Positions 8,974-17,942 of a DNA stretch of 64,000 nt are shown here, in pieces. The stretch covers positions 62,001-126,000 of the forward strand of contig JAJFLC010000015.1 in the NCBI GenBank assembly GCA_021772895.1, read 5' to 3'. Every line of letters starts with the position of its first letter. The first letter of the stretch is position 1. The stretch is from Mariprofundaceae bacterium. Its GTDB lineage: Bacteria > Pseudomonadota > Zetaproteobacteria > Mariprofundales > Mariprofundaceae. The notes beneath the pieces were generated by a model. It saw only the letters and a program-made list of their open reading frames with translations. It was not told where the DNA came from and did no database searches. The translations under genes were made by a program, and so were the position numbers.

Positions 8974-9843
8974 ATGGATGATTTTCAGGATTTTTCACTG
9001 ACCGTGCCTGTCCAATCACAGGATATACAACTTGATCAGTTTTTGAGCAAGAGCCTCCCCCTATCCAAAGCCCGCATTCATCAGGCCATTGAGGAAGGTG
9101 GTGTTTACATCAATAAAAAACGCTGTCAGGAGGCAGCTCTACAGCTTCAGGGCGGTGAAAAGCTCCGAATTGTTACGCTTGCACATGAAACACTGATCCC
9201 TTTCTCAAAAAAGCAAATCATCTGGCAACAGTCTCCATTTTTTCTTGTCCATAAAAAAAGCGGGCAATACGCTCAGGAAGCACTCCACCGTAGTCAGGGA
9301 ACCTTACCTGACGAGCTCGCCAGACATTTGCGATTAAACCCTGAACAAACAAAACAGTTTCGCCCGGTACATCGGCTTGATCGTGATACTTCAGGCCTGA
9401 TGCTGCTGTGTTCTGATCCAAAGCAGCTGCAACAGATTCAAAACCTCTGGCACAGCCATGTTCAGAAAAGTTATCTGGCGGTTGTGTCTCCTGCTCCTGA
9501 CTGGGATCACAAACGCATGACTTTCCCGATTGGTAAACGCCGAAACCAACAAGGCAACTATGCTGTGGATCAACAGGGCAGAGCCTGTGATACAGAAGCC
9601 AAAGTTCTGGAAAGGAGCGATGGAAAAGCATTGCTCCAGCTCATACCTCACACAGGTCGAACCCATCAATTGCGTATCCATCTTTCACACATAGGATGCC
9701 CGATTCTTGGCGATCATCGATATGCTGGAAAAAAACATGCACGGCTAATGTTGCACGCACATACGCTTTGTGTTCAGGTTCCGGCACTTTCGAAAAATCA
9801 TACGTGGCGTACCGACCCTGAGGAGGACTGGCAATGGCAGTAA
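8974..9843 (+). CDS. RluA-family pseudouridine synthase
   Basis: Isomerises uridine to pseudouridine in rRNA or tRNA. The 289-residue protein has an N-terminal S4 RNA-binding domain (about 18-70) and a catalytic domain with HRLDRDTSGLMLL, in which D136 is the nucleophile. GRTHQLRIHLSHIGCPILGDHRY near the C-terminus is the usual RluA/RluC/RluD closing block. Which RNA position it modifies (RluC- or RluD-like) cannot be told from the sequence alone. It overlaps the next gene by 10 bases. Confidence 0.93.
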   Translation: MDDFQDFSLTVPVQSQDIQLDQFLSKSLPLSKARIHQAIEEGGVYINKKRCQEAALQLQGGEKLRIVTLAHETLIPFSKKQIIWQQSPFFLVHKKSGQYAQEALHRSQGTLPDELARHLRLNPEQTKQFRPVHRLDRDTSGLMLLCSDPKQLQQIQNLWHSHVQKSYLAVVSPAPDWDHKRMTFPIGKRRNQQGNYAVDQQGRACDTEAKVLERSDGKALLQLIPHTGRTHQLRIHLSHIGCPILGDHRYAGKKHARLMLHAHTLCVQVPALSKNHTWRTDPEEDWQWQ

Positions 9844-11018
9844 AAACAAGAATTCAATGGGTGATTTTTTGCATACTCATGCTGGTTCCGCTTACTGCAT
9901 CTGCAATCAACTGGCCACAATCTCCAGCCATTGAAGCAAAATCATGGGCGTTGGTTGATGCCCGTTCAGGTCAGGTTTTAGCCAGCCACAACGAAACCAT
10001 TGAACTGCCACCTGCCAGCCTGACTAAAATGATGACACTTTATCTGACATTTCAGGATATTAAACTCGGTCGGCTTGATCTGGAGGAGCGTATCCCCGTC
10101 AGTCAAAAAGCCTGGAAGATTGGTGGCAGCACCATGTTTCTTGAACCTCGCATGAAACCAACCGTTCGCGAAACCCTGCATGGCATCTCCACACTTTCCG
10201 GTAATGATGCATGCATTGCGATGGCTGAACATATCGCTGGCAGTGAAGAAGCCTTTGTAGTCCGCATGAATGAAACCGCCAAAAAACTTGGCCTGACCCA
10301 CACCCGTTTTGTAAATGCAACAGGCTTCCCGGCTGAAGGCCATCACAGTTCAGCCATCGATATGGCCCATCTTGGCGCAGCACTGTGGCGTGACTTTCCT
10401 GAGCAGTACAAGCTGGTGAGCGAAAAAAGTTATACGTTTGACCGACGCACCCAATGGAATCGAAACAGACTTCTTTGGAGCATGCCGGAATCAGATGGCA
10501 TTAAAACCGGCCATACTGATGAGGCGGGTTATTGCCTTGTGGCTTCGGCAGAACGAGATAACACCCGGTTTGTCTCTGCCGTATTCGGGGCAGAGTCGGA
10601 CAAAGCACGCCAGCAACAATCCCGCACACTTTTGCTGTATGGCTTTCGCAATTTTGTCACGCTCAGGCCAGCGGAACGTGATATTCGCCGTCAGGTCGAA
10701 GTCTTTGAAGGCGAAAGCGAACATGTCTGGTTAAAACCTTCTGCACCTGTCTGGGTTACGGCCCCCAAAGGCAATGAAAAATCTGTAGCGTTCAGGCTTC
10801 GTTATGATTCACCCTTAAAGGCACCCATTAAGCAAGGTGATAAAATTGGTACCATTGAAGCGGTTGTCCGTGATGAGAGCGGTGAACAGATTCTTACATC
10901 TGTATCAATGCAGGCGGCGCGAAATATTGAGCAGGCTTCATGGCTTGGGCGTCAGTGGGATGGTGCACGCCTTTGGTGGCGCAATAACGGCGAAGAGAAT
11001 CCAGCACCGGGTGAATAA
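9834..11018 (+). CDS. dacA: D-alanyl-D-alanine carboxypeptidase (PBP5/6 type)
   Basis: Periplasmic serine peptidase that trims the terminal D-Ala from peptidoglycan pentapeptides. Signal peptide about 1-24 (ending TASA), then the three penicillin-binding motifs in order: SLTK (S62-K65), SGN (S122-N124) and KTG (K224-G226). A C-terminal beta domain follows, and a Trp/Arg-rich tail (GRQWDGARLWWRN) could be the amphipathic membrane anchor used by PBP5. At 394 residues it matches the family. Translation overlaps both neighbours, and the next gene is a D-amino-acid aminotransferase, a natural partner for the D-alanine it releases. Confidence 0.93.
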   Translation: MAVKTRIQWVIFCILMLVPLTASAINWPQSPAIEAKSWALVDARSGQVLASHNETIELPPASLTKMMTLYLTFQDIKLGRLDLEERIPVSQKAWKIGGSTMFLEPRMKPTVRETLHGISTLSGNDACIAMAEHIAGSEEAFVVRMNETAKKLGLTHTRFVNATGFPAEGHHSSAIDMAHLGAALWRDFPEQYKLVSEKSYTFDRRTQWNRNRLLWSMPESDGIKTGHTDEAGYCLVASAERDNTRFVSAVFGAESDKARQQQSRTLLLYGFRNFVTLRPAERDIRRQVEVFEGESEHVWLKPSAPVWVTAPKGNEKSVAFRLRYDSPLKAPIKQGDKIGTIEAVVRDESGEQILTSVSMQAARNIEQASWLGRQWDGARLWWRNNGEENPAPGE

Positions 11019-11874
11019 CAAACGTCTGACTGCGTATGTCAACGGCAGCTTTCTGCCACTTGATGAAGCCAAAATTCATATTGAAGATCGGGGTTTTCAG
11101 TTTGCGGATGGCGTGTACGAAGTCATTGCCTGTTTGGGTGGAAAGTTTCTGGATATCAAGCCACATCTGAAACGTCTTGAGCACTCCTGTCAGGCCATTC
11201 AAATGAAGCTTCCCTATCCAGCTGACAGACTCGAATCGCTTATTCAACAGCTTTATCAGAAAAACCCGTTCGAAGATGCCATGATATATATGCAAATCAC
11301 CCGTGGTGTCGCCCCCCGTTCGCACACCATCAATGCTCCAATGAAGCCATCACTGGTGATGACAGTACGTGAACTTCCTGCCCCTTCCGAAGAAAAACTG
11401 GCCGATGGTGCATCCGCCATTACGATCAGGGATTTTCGCTGGGGTCGCTGTGATATTAAATCCATTGCGCTTCTGGCCAGCGTTATGGGCAAGCAGGAAG
11501 CCGCCAGACACGGTGTCGATGAAAGCTTCTGGCTGGATGATGATCATCACCTTCTTGAAGGGTGTGCGACCAACGTATTTGCGATCATTGATGGAACACT
11601 GGTGACACACCCGCTCGATCATCAAATATTGGGTGGTATTATGCGAGACATGGTGCTGCGTACCGCTCGAAGCGAAAACATTCCCGTGCAGGAAAGACCA
11701 TGGCGGCTGGACGAAGAACATTTAAGCGAATGCATGATGAGCAGCACAACCAATGCCCTGTTGCCTGTTTGCCATATTGATCAAAAAACAATCGGGCATG
11801 GCAAACCCGGGCCTGTTGCCAAACATCTGCGCACGCTTATGCTTAAAAAACTTGAGGCATTCAGAAATTCATGA
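11011..11874 (+). CDS. dat: D-amino-acid aminotransferase (PLP fold type IV)
   Basis: Interconverts D-alanine plus 2-oxoglutarate and pyruvate plus D-glutamate, linking wall precursor and D-amino-acid pools. The chosen GTG at 11011 gives 287 residues opening with AYVNGSFLPLDEAKIHIEDRG, the standard DAAT N-terminus. The frame is open to an ATG at 10837, but that would lie wholly inside dacA. RWGRCDIKS places the PLP lysine at K150 (K145 in the Bacillus enzyme), and LLEGCATNVF gives the conserved Glu. It overlaps the dacA end by 8 bases. A branched-chain aminotransferase is the main alternative, but the RWGRCDIKS block favours DAAT. Confidence 0.9.
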   Translation: MNNKRLTAYVNGSFLPLDEAKIHIEDRGFQFADGVYEVIACLGGKFLDIKPHLKRLEHSCQAIQMKLPYPADRLESLIQQLYQKNPFEDAMIYMQITRGVAPRSHTINAPMKPSLVMTVRELPAPSEEKLADGASAITIRDFRWGRCDIKSIALLASVMGKQEAARHGVDESFWLDDDHHLLEGCATNVFAIIDGTLVTHPLDHQILGGIMRDMVLRTARSENIPVQERPWRLDEEHLSECMMSSTTNALLPVCHIDQKTIGHGKPGPVAKHLRTLMLKKLEAFRNS

Positions 11875-12572
11875 CACCTCTCCCATCTACGCCATCTTCC
11901 TCTCAGCCTTCCTCTCAAAAATCCATTCAAGACATCAAAGGTGTGCTGTTTGATCTGGATGGAACCCTGATTGATGCCTTCCCTCCAATTATCCATGCAT
12001 TGAACCAAACACTTGAAGAGTTTGGTAAACCCATCATGACAGCTGAAGAGATTAAACGACATACTGGTCGTGGTGATTGTGGCATCAAGGCATTTTTTAC
12101 AGCAGTTGAAGTAGAAAAAGCCTCAGCTCGTTTTTTAGAGCTTCACGATGCCGTTTATCTCGAACAGGTGGAAAAAATAAACGGGGCAGAAGAAATACTC
12201 TCCTGGTTACAAAAAAACGCGATTCCAACAGCAGTGGTCACAAGTAAAGGTCAACATCGTGCCGAAGCGCAGATTGAAAAACTTGGCTGGCAAAATTATT
12301 TTCAAGTGGTTATTGGCAAACTCGATGGCAGGCCTGAAAAACCGAGCCCCGTACCACTGCAAATGGCCTGTGATGCACTGAATATTCTTCCAACTGAATC
12401 CATCATGATCGGCGATGGCATTGGCGATATGAAAGCAGGCCGGAAAGCAGGCCTGTTTAACATTGGTTTGGTCGACTCGTTTTCCAGGAAAGAACTGGAG
12501 GATGTTGGCGCATCTATTTGTTATTATTCATTAAATGAGGTTCATCAATGGTTCATAAAAAAGATCGCCTGA
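11871..12572 (+). CDS. HAD-superfamily phosphatase, phosphoglycolate-phosphatase-like
   Basis: A 233-residue HAD hydrolase with nucleophile block VLFDLDGTLID (D28, D30), a helical cap, the Ser/Thr motif AVVTSKGQ, a lysine in GRPEKPSP, and the acidic motif MIGDGIGDMKAG. The cap and the DLDGTLID/PEKP/GD spacing resemble Gph and PpaX enzymes, but the substrate cannot be fixed. A Ser/Pro/Gln-rich N-terminal extension of about 20 residues precedes the fold. Start ATGA overlaps the dat stop; its end overlaps hslO by 25 bases. Confidence 0.85.
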   Translation: MTPLPSTPSSSQPSSQKSIQDIKGVLFDLDGTLIDAFPPIIHALNQTLEEFGKPIMTAEEIKRHTGRGDCGIKAFFTAVEVEKASARFLELHDAVYLEQVEKINGAEEILSWLQKNAIPTAVVTSKGQHRAEAQIEKLGWQNYFQVVIGKLDGRPEKPSPVPLQMACDALNILPTESIMIGDGIGDMKAGRKAGLFNIGLVDSFSRKELEDVGASICYYSLNEVHQWFIKKIA

Positions 12573-13387
12573 TCCGGTTTTTATTGCCTGATGCACATAC
12601 GCGTGGTGCCATCATTCGTGCAGAAAATATTGTACAGGATGCAAGTCGTCTGCATGGACTCTCTGATGCCCCGGCAGAAATATTCGGACAATCCCTTATC
12701 GCATCCATTTTGCTGCTCAGTATCAGCAAAGGCGGTATGCGTCAGGTATTGCAACTTGATGCTCAGCCTGAGCAAATTCAGGCTCCGATCAAGCGCATAC
12801 TTGCAGAAGCGCGTATCGGCACTGTACGGGGTTATGTCAACTGGGGTGAAGATGGTCTGCAAACAAGAACACAGAATGAACATGGTGTTTCCGGCTGGAT
12901 GGGCAAACCCATCAAAACCACAGTACTTCGCGATCTGGGCATTGGGCAGCCTTATGTTTCAACCGTTGAACACGAATCAGAATATATGGCAGATCATATC
13001 CTGCAATTTTTAACACAGTCGGTGCAAATCCAGAGTGATGTAGTCTTACATGGAAACCTTGGTATTTTACTTGAAGCAATGCCTGGCTCTGATCAGAAGC
13101 ACTGGTTTAAAGCCGTTGAGGCATTGGCAAAGATCAGCACAAAACAACTGCACGATGATGAACCGGAGACGTTACTGGAAGCTTTTTCCGCACTCGGTTG
13201 TAAGATTGTCGGTGAAGATGAGTATGCTTATCAATGTCATTGTAAACCGGAACTCATGAGTGCCGCACTTCAAAATATACCTGCCGAAGAGCTACATGAA
13301 CTGGCAAGTGAGCAAGGCACGGTTACCTTATCATGCCAGTATTGTAATCAGGCTTATGAACTGAATATCCATTCGCTTGATGCCTGA
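12548..13387 (+). CDS. hslO: Redox-regulated chaperone Hsp33
   Basis: Holdase chaperone activated by oxidation and unfolding. The 279-residue protein has the Hsp33 N-terminal domain (RAENIVQDASRLHGLSDAP) and the C-terminal zinc-binding redox switch with all four cysteines: CHC (C230, C232) and CQYC (C263, C266). It starts inside the HAD gene and ends the forward operon; with the peroxiredoxin 1 kb downstream it makes a small oxidative-stress neighbourhood. Confidence 0.95.
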   Translation: MVHKKDRLIRFLLPDAHTRGAIIRAENIVQDASRLHGLSDAPAEIFGQSLIASILLLSISKGGMRQVLQLDAQPEQIQAPIKRILAEARIGTVRGYVNWGEDGLQTRTQNEHGVSGWMGKPIKTTVLRDLGIGQPYVSTVEHESEYMADHILQFLTQSVQIQSDVVLHGNLGILLEAMPGSDQKHWFKAVEALAKISTKQLHDDEPETLLEAFSALGCKIVGEDEYAYQCHCKPELMSAALQNIPAEELHELASEQGTVTLSCQYCNQAYELNIHSLDA

Positions 13388-13478
13388 GGTTCATTCTCTC
13401 TAATTTCCATTGATTTAACTGGCACCAACTTTGCTTTCAAATGTTTCAAAGCATTTTAGAGCTCAGGAGGGCACGAGT

Positions 13479-14195
13479 TTGATAACGGATAAAGAAGTAT
13501 CTGAACTGCTTTCTGAAGATTCGGATAAAAAGATGAAAAAAATGAATATGCTTGGGCAAATGACGTTTGGAATTGTTCATGACATCGGCAATTCACTACA
13601 AATTTTGCGCGCCTCATCCTACATGATCAGAAAAGGCGCCCCTGACATCACTGTGACAAAAAATGTGGATGCTATTGACGCTGCTGTCGAAAACATGGCA
13701 CTCATGGTTGAGCGTGTGCTTTCTTTCTCAAACAACTCCAATGACCTCGTTCAGGAAATTGACATTTTAACAGCTCTGGATGAAACCATTATACTCAGTG
13801 AATATCTCGTCCCCCCTCATATTACAATTGATTTTCAAAAACCCGATAAAAAAATATTACTCATGGCAAATTTACTTGAACTTTCTCAGGCTGTTTTAAA
13901 CCTTATTAAAAATTCAGTTGATGCAATTGAACCAATGAAAAGAGAAGGCCTGATCTTGATTAGCATTAAAGAATGTTTTCCCTGGGTTGAGGTGAAAGTG
14001 AAAGATAATGGCTGTGGCATTGCACCCAAACATCTGGAAAAAGTGTTTGATCCACTCTTCACAACCAGAGAGGGAGGCACAGGCATCGGGCTGGCAAATG
14101 TATGGGCAACTGTCGAAAGTCATGGTGGTGTTGTTGCGGTGACCAGCGAACTGGGACAAGGCTCTGAATTCACCATCATGCTTCCAAGAAAATAA
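13479..14195 (+). CDS. Small soluble sensor histidine kinase, TTG start
   Basis: A minimal kinase with no recognisable sensor domain. A phosphoacceptor helix GIVHDIGNSLQIL (H34) is followed by an ATPase domain with NLIKNSVDAIEP, KDNGCGI, FTTREGGTGIGLANV. I place the start at TTG 13479 because a full AGGAGG lies 8 bases upstream; the frame is open to another TTG at 13431 with no ribosome site. The HDIGNSLQ box replaces the more usual HELNNPL. No response regulator adjoins it; input probably comes through a partner protein. Confidence 0.82.
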   Translation: MITDKEVSELLSEDSDKKMKKMNMLGQMTFGIVHDIGNSLQILRASSYMIRKGAPDITVTKNVDAIDAAVENMALMVERVLSFSNNSNDLVQEIDILTALDETIILSEYLVPPHITIDFQKPDKKILLMANLLELSQAVLNLIKNSVDAIEPMKREGLILISIKECFPWVEVKVKDNGCGIAPKHLEKVFDPLFTTREGGTGIGLANVWATVESHGGVVAVTSELGQGSEFTIMLPRK

Positions 14196-14229
14196 CCACT
14201 GCATTTCACAGAACCACGAACCATCAACA

Positions 14230-14266
14230 AAAAGCGACCCAATAGACATACCATTGAGCCGCTTTT
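14230..14266. terminator. Probable bidirectional terminator between convergent genes
   Basis: AAAAGCG (14230-14236) pairs with CGCTTTT (14260-14266), with a short inner CAAT/ATTG pairing, in the 99-bp gap between the converging kinase and peroxiredoxin genes. The A-run and T-run on the two arms would serve both directions. The stem is interrupted, so strength is uncertain. Confidence 0.4.
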
Positions 14267-14294
14267 CACATTTAAGACATTTACTGATGAATGA

Positions 14295-14942
14295 TTATAG
14301 TTTTCCAGCTTCTGCCGCAAGGTAAGATGCAACACCATCCGCATCAGGAACCATGCCTTTATCGCCTTTATTCCAGCCCGCCGGGCAAACTTCACCGTGC
14401 TCTTCTGTGAACTGAAGTGTATCCACCATACGCAGCATTTCGTCGATATTACGACCCAATGGCAAGTTGTTGACAACCTGATGTTGCACGGTGCCATCTT
14501 TATCAATTAAAAATGAACCACGCAGTGCCACACTACCGCCCAGCAGGTGGAATTGATCACCACCTTCATCTTCAACGGTTGTGTTATCGATCAAAACATC
14601 ATAATCAGCTGCAATTTTTTTGGTTATGTCTGCCACCAACGGGTATGAAACATGGCCAATACCACCCTGATCAACCGGTGTATTCCTCCACGCCGCATGG
14701 GTAAATTGGGAATCCACAGAGACACCGATCACCTGTACACCTTTTGCTTCAAAATCTTTGGTGCGATGATCAAACGCGATCAATTCACTCGGACATACAA
14801 AAGTGAAATCCAGAGGATAGAAAAACATAACCACATATTTACCCTTGTAGTCAGATAGGGAAAAGCTCTCATTGATGGAACCGTCAGCCATGACAGCTGC
14901 AGCAGTAAAATCAGGTGCTTCTTTGCCAACTAAAACGCTCAT
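14295..14942 (-). CDS. Typical 2-Cys peroxiredoxin
   Basis: Reduces peroxides using thiols. The 215-residue protein has peroxidatic C50 in PLDFTFVCPSE and resolving C186 in GEVCPAGW, i.e. the AhpC/Prx1 arrangement. GGIG is present in the mid-region, but the C-terminal YF motif of hyperoxidation-sensitive enzymes is not. An acidic insertion (TTVEDEGGD) precedes the VALRGSF block. AAGGAG lies 8-9 bases before the ATG. No AhpF is adjacent, so thioredoxin is the likely reductant. Confidence 0.93.
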   Translation of the reverse strand: MSVLVGKEAPDFTAAAVMADGSINESFSLSDYKGKYVVMFFYPLDFTFVCPSELIAFDHRTKDFEAKGVQVIGVSVDSQFTHAAWRNTPVDQGGIGHVSYPLVADITKKIAADYDVLIDNTTVEDEGGDQFHLLGGSVALRGSFLIDKDGTVQHQVVNNLPLGRNIDEMLRMVDTLQFTEEHGEVCPAGWNKGDKGMVPDADGVASYLAAEAGKL

Positions 14943-15013
14943 ATAACTCTCCTTGGGAACAATAACTATTCAGACTGCCAGTTTAGCAGCGCAAAAAGTG
15001 GATGCACCCTAAT

Positions 15014-15985
15014 TTATTCATGGTCTTTCCGTTCAGGAAGTCCAACAAACTCAATAAAGATATGCTGAGCCTGTGGAGAAACTTTTTTCACTTCCGCCTC
15101 AAGCGATTTCCGAATCTCATCCTGATGTTTCATGAACTTCACAGCGGTTGCCACTTCTTCCTGACTCATATCTGCAAAAAGCTCCTCTTCGCGCAGTTCA
15201 AGTTCAGCCATCAGAACACTATCTTCGGGCGAAATTACAATGCTATTCACTCGCTGGAGTCTTTGGACACGTTCATCACCTTCCCAAACTTCAACAGCCA
15301 AAGCATCCATGTCTGGATCTGCCGCATTGATCAGGTATTTTTTATTCACGGTTGCAAGGAAAAAGGCTAACACACCCATTAAAACACCAATAGATAGTGC
15401 TGCGATCCCATCAAAGACACTTGAGCCTGTATAGGCAGAGATCGACATACCCAATAAGGCCAACACCAAACCAAGCATCGCAACGGCATCTTCAATCAGC
15501 ACAGCAACCGTTGTTGGATCATTGGATTCATGAAAATAAGCGAAAAACGTACTACCCTTCTCCTTCCTTTGGCGATTAAACTCATCCAAAGCAACGATAA
15601 AAGAGTAACCTTCAACAAGAAATGCAATGCCAATAATCGAAAAAGCAATCAAACTTAATTCAGGCTGGTTGCCCTCTTTCAAACTACCTATCGCATGCAT
15701 CATGGTATAAACACAGCCGACAAAGAAAATGGTAACCGCTGAAACCAGATTCCAGAAATACCGTTCCTGTCCATAACCAAAGTGATGTTTCTCATCAGCT
15801 TCTTTCTGTGAACGACGAATACCCAGATACAAAAGCGCCTGATTGGCAGTGTCTGCCAAAGAATGCACTGCTTCAGCCAGCAAGGCGCTGGAGCCTGAAA
15901 ATGCAAAACCCACAAACTTGGCAACTGTTACAACACTATTACCAGCTACGGCTGTAAGCACAGCCTTCGTTGAACCATGTGACAT
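15014..15985 (-). CDS. Cation diffusion facilitator family transporter (ZnT9-like subgroup)
   Basis: Inner-membrane divalent-cation/proton antiporter. Six hydrophobic helices are visible in about residues 5-215, with LAEAVHSLADTANQALL in helix 2 giving the conserved H/D metal site. In helix 5 the usual HxxxD is replaced by IEDAVAMLGL, a change seen in the ZnT9/CDF subgroup that has this longer loop (FHESNDPTTVAVLIED). The cytoplasmic tail about 220-323 is the CDF C-terminal domain. Metal specificity is unknown. It is transcribed away from glyoxalase II across a 28-bp gap. Confidence 0.85.
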   Translation of the reverse strand: MSHGSTKAVLTAVAGNSVVTVAKFVGFAFSGSSALLAEAVHSLADTANQALLYLGIRRSQKEADEKHHFGYGQERYFWNLVSAVTIFFVGCVYTMMHAIGSLKEGNQPELSLIAFSIIGIAFLVEGYSFIVALDEFNRQRKEKGSTFFAYFHESNDPTTVAVLIEDAVAMLGLVLALLGMSISAYTGSSVFDGIAALSIGVLMGVLAFFLATVNKKYLINAADPDMDALAVEVWEGDERVQRLQRVNSIVISPEDSVLMAELELREEELFADMSQEEVATAVKFMKHQDEIRKSLEAEVKKVSPQAQHIFIEFVGLPERKDHE

Positions 15986-16013
15986 TAAAACTCCTTCCAG
16001 ATAAACTAGCCTG

Positions 16014-16811
16014 ATGTGGGCTTATCAACATAACCGGCACAAACATTTTACCGTGCACCAGCTTGCAGTCCTGAGTGACAACTATATCTATCTGATTGAA
16101 GATCACAATTCGGATGCACTGGCTGTTGTTGATCCAGCCGATGCATCTGCTGTGCGAAATGCATGCAAAACAATAAAAAAACCGCTTACGCACATTATCA
16201 ACACCCATCACCATTGGGATCATACGGATGGAAACAGATCACTGAAAGAAACTTTTCACTGCAAAATCATCGGTGCGGCGGCCGATGCCGAACGAATCCC
16301 AGCTATCGATATTCAGATTGATGAAAGCACCGCTTTAAAAATCGGGGATTTAGACATCAGCGTTCTGTTTGTTCCAGGCCATACCCGTGGCCATATTGCT
16401 TATCTCATTGATGATGCCCTGTTTTGCGGAGATACCTTGTTTGGTGGTGGCTGCGGACGTTTGTTTGAAGGTACAGCTGAACAGATGTGGCACTCACTCT
16501 CAAAACTTGCTGAACTCCCGGAAAAAACCAGCGTTTATTGCGCACACGAATACACGTTAGCCAACCTGAATTTTGCGCATGAAATGGATACAAACAACCC
16601 GGATCTGGATCTTCGTATCACAGCTGATACACAGAGACGCATGAAAAACCTGCCGACCATTCCATCATCCATCGAACTTGAAAAAAAAACCAACCCCTTT
16701 CTTCGACCCCTTGATAAGAATTTTTGTCTTCAATATGCAACAACGCATGATCTAAAAAGTGATGCACTGACAGTTTTTACACACCTAAGAACCAGCAAAG
16801 ATCAATTTTAA
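16014..16811 (+). CDS. gloB: Hydroxyacylglutathione hydrolase (glyoxalase II)
   Basis: Hydrolyses S-D-lactoylglutathione to D-lactate and glutathione in methylglyoxal detoxification. Metallo-beta-lactamase fold with THHHWDHTDGN (H65, H67, D69, H70), PGHTRGHIAY, LFCGDTLFGGGCGR and AHEYTLANLNFA, all diagnostic of GloB rather than of generic metallohydrolases. Its 265 residues are slightly more than the usual 250-258; there is no clear ribosome site before 16014, and a GTG at 16053 would give the usual length. No gloA is in the window. Confidence 0.92.
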   Translation: MWAYQHNRHKHFTVHQLAVLSDNYIYLIEDHNSDALAVVDPADASAVRNACKTIKKPLTHIINTHHHWDHTDGNRSLKETFHCKIIGAAADAERIPAIDIQIDESTALKIGDLDISVLFVPGHTRGHIAYLIDDALFCGDTLFGGGCGRLFEGTAEQMWHSLSKLAELPEKTSVYCAHEYTLANLNFAHEMDTNNPDLDLRITADTQRRMKNLPTIPSSIELEKKTNPFLRPLDKNFCLQYATTHDLKSDALTVFTHLRTSKDQF

Positions 16812-16913
16812 CGCATTCGATTCGACATTGCTTTCGGTGGCAAGTGGCTTCGCAATCTCTTCAACCAGTTAAATACTGGACGCCATCCATCGATAAAACG
16901 TAGATTCGATTCC

Positions 16914-17297
16914 ATGTCAAAAACGACAGCAACATACTGGAACCCTCTGTCTGCTAAAAACAAAAGCCAGTGGACGCCTGTTGAAGGTTTGGAAGGCGTT
17001 GCAGAAGAACTCACGCTGGCAATGGATACAGAGACAGGTGATTACACACGCCTGACCCGATTCAAACCGGGTGCAGACACATTGGCATTTGGTGCTAAAA
17101 GCCATACATACCCAGAAGAAATCATAATTATGGAAGGCAGCCTTTACGATGCAGCCTTTGACCGTTGGCTTGAAACCGGTGATTATGCAAGCAGACCGCC
17201 TGGAGAAATCCACGGCCCATTCAAAACTGAAACAGGTTGTGTGGTTCTGGAAATGTCTTATCCAAGCCAAACGATCACTGATGATATGGATACATAA
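16914..17297 (+). CDS. Cupin-domain protein
   Basis: A 127-residue single-domain beta-barrel. SHTYPEEIIIMEGSLYD followed by RPPGEIHGPF matches the cupin 1 and cupin 2 metal-binding blocks (His and Glu in the first, His in the second). The layout resembles ChrR-type cupins often annotated as anti-sigma or sensory domains, but no sigma factor adjoins it. The substrate or ligand is unknown. Confidence 0.78.
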   Translation: MSKTTATYWNPLSAKNKSQWTPVEGLEGVAEELTLAMDTETGDYTRLTRFKPGADTLAFGAKSHTYPEEIIIMEGSLYDAAFDRWLETGDYASRPPGEIHGPFKTETGCVVLEMSYPSQTITDDMDT

Positions 17298-17454
17298 CTG
17301 ACCATCTTTAAGCTGTCACAGCTGATCAGTCCGCCAAACAGATGCGACAGATAACCGAATGATTTGTGTTGTGCCCTGAATCACGCTATAAATCCGATTG
17401 AATGAATATCAATCTCAGCACAGCCAGCATACACAGCATTATCAGGAGCCAGCC

Positions 17455-17850
17455 ATGAGCGAAACAGTCAAAGAGATCCTTGAAAAACATGGTCTGTTTT
17501 CGCTTTTATCTGATGTTGCACAAAAAAAGTTACTCAGTCACAGCACAACCATTTTATTCAAGCCTGAAGAAAAAATCATCACTGAAGGCGAGTTCAACGA
17601 ATACCTCTATCTCATCATTGGCGGCACAGTTCGAATCGCCAATGCAGGTGAAACCATCGCAACCGTTGAAGGCCATAAAATTGTGGGTGAAATTTCTTCT
17701 TCCGGCATGAGTTCACCTGTTGCCGATGTCATTGCCGATACAGATGTCACCGTGATTGCATTTCCACTGGATGTGATTACAGATACAGGTGTTGAACACC
17801 ATGATTTTGCTGAAATGCTGCGCAAGATTGGCATGGAACGTTTTGATTAA
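17455..17850 (+). CDS. Stand-alone cyclic-nucleotide-binding-domain protein
   Basis: A 131-residue protein consisting of little more than a Crp-like beta-barrel (LFSLLSDVAQKKLLSHS, then ILFKPEEKIITEGEFNEYLYLIIGGTVRI, then KIVGEIS). It has no helix-turn-helix, so it is not itself a transcription factor. The start at 17455 has AGGAG 8 bases upstream; the frame is open to 17398, which adds a Gln/His-rich tail of low complexity. The phosphate-binding cassette is degenerate (GEISSSGMSSPVADV lacks the usual Arg), so it may not bind cAMP. Role unknown. Confidence 0.72.
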   Translation: MSETVKEILEKHGLFSLLSDVAQKKLLSHSTTILFKPEEKIITEGEFNEYLYLIIGGTVRIANAGETIATVEGHKIVGEISSSGMSSPVADVIADTDVTVIAFPLDVITDTGVEHHDFAEMLRKIGMERFD

Positions 17851-17942
17851 GGAAAAACCGATGATTGTAATGATGCTGTAATAAAAAAAGCTGTTTAAAA
17901 AAAGAGGGTCAAACAGAAGTTGAGTCTGCTGAATGATTGCTG

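Noticed and set aside
9218-9631. Minus-strand open frame of 137 codons
   Set aside because: Mirror of the RluA-type gene; no recognisable protein and the plus-strand gene has all family motifs.
10837-11010. Upstream extension of the D-amino-acid aminotransferase frame
   Set aside because: It lies entirely inside dacA in another frame, is not DAAT-like, and GTG 11011 gives the normal family N-terminus.
17398-17454. Longer start for the cNMP-binding-domain protein
   Set aside because: Adds a Gln/His-rich tail and ignores the AGGAG site placed for 17455.
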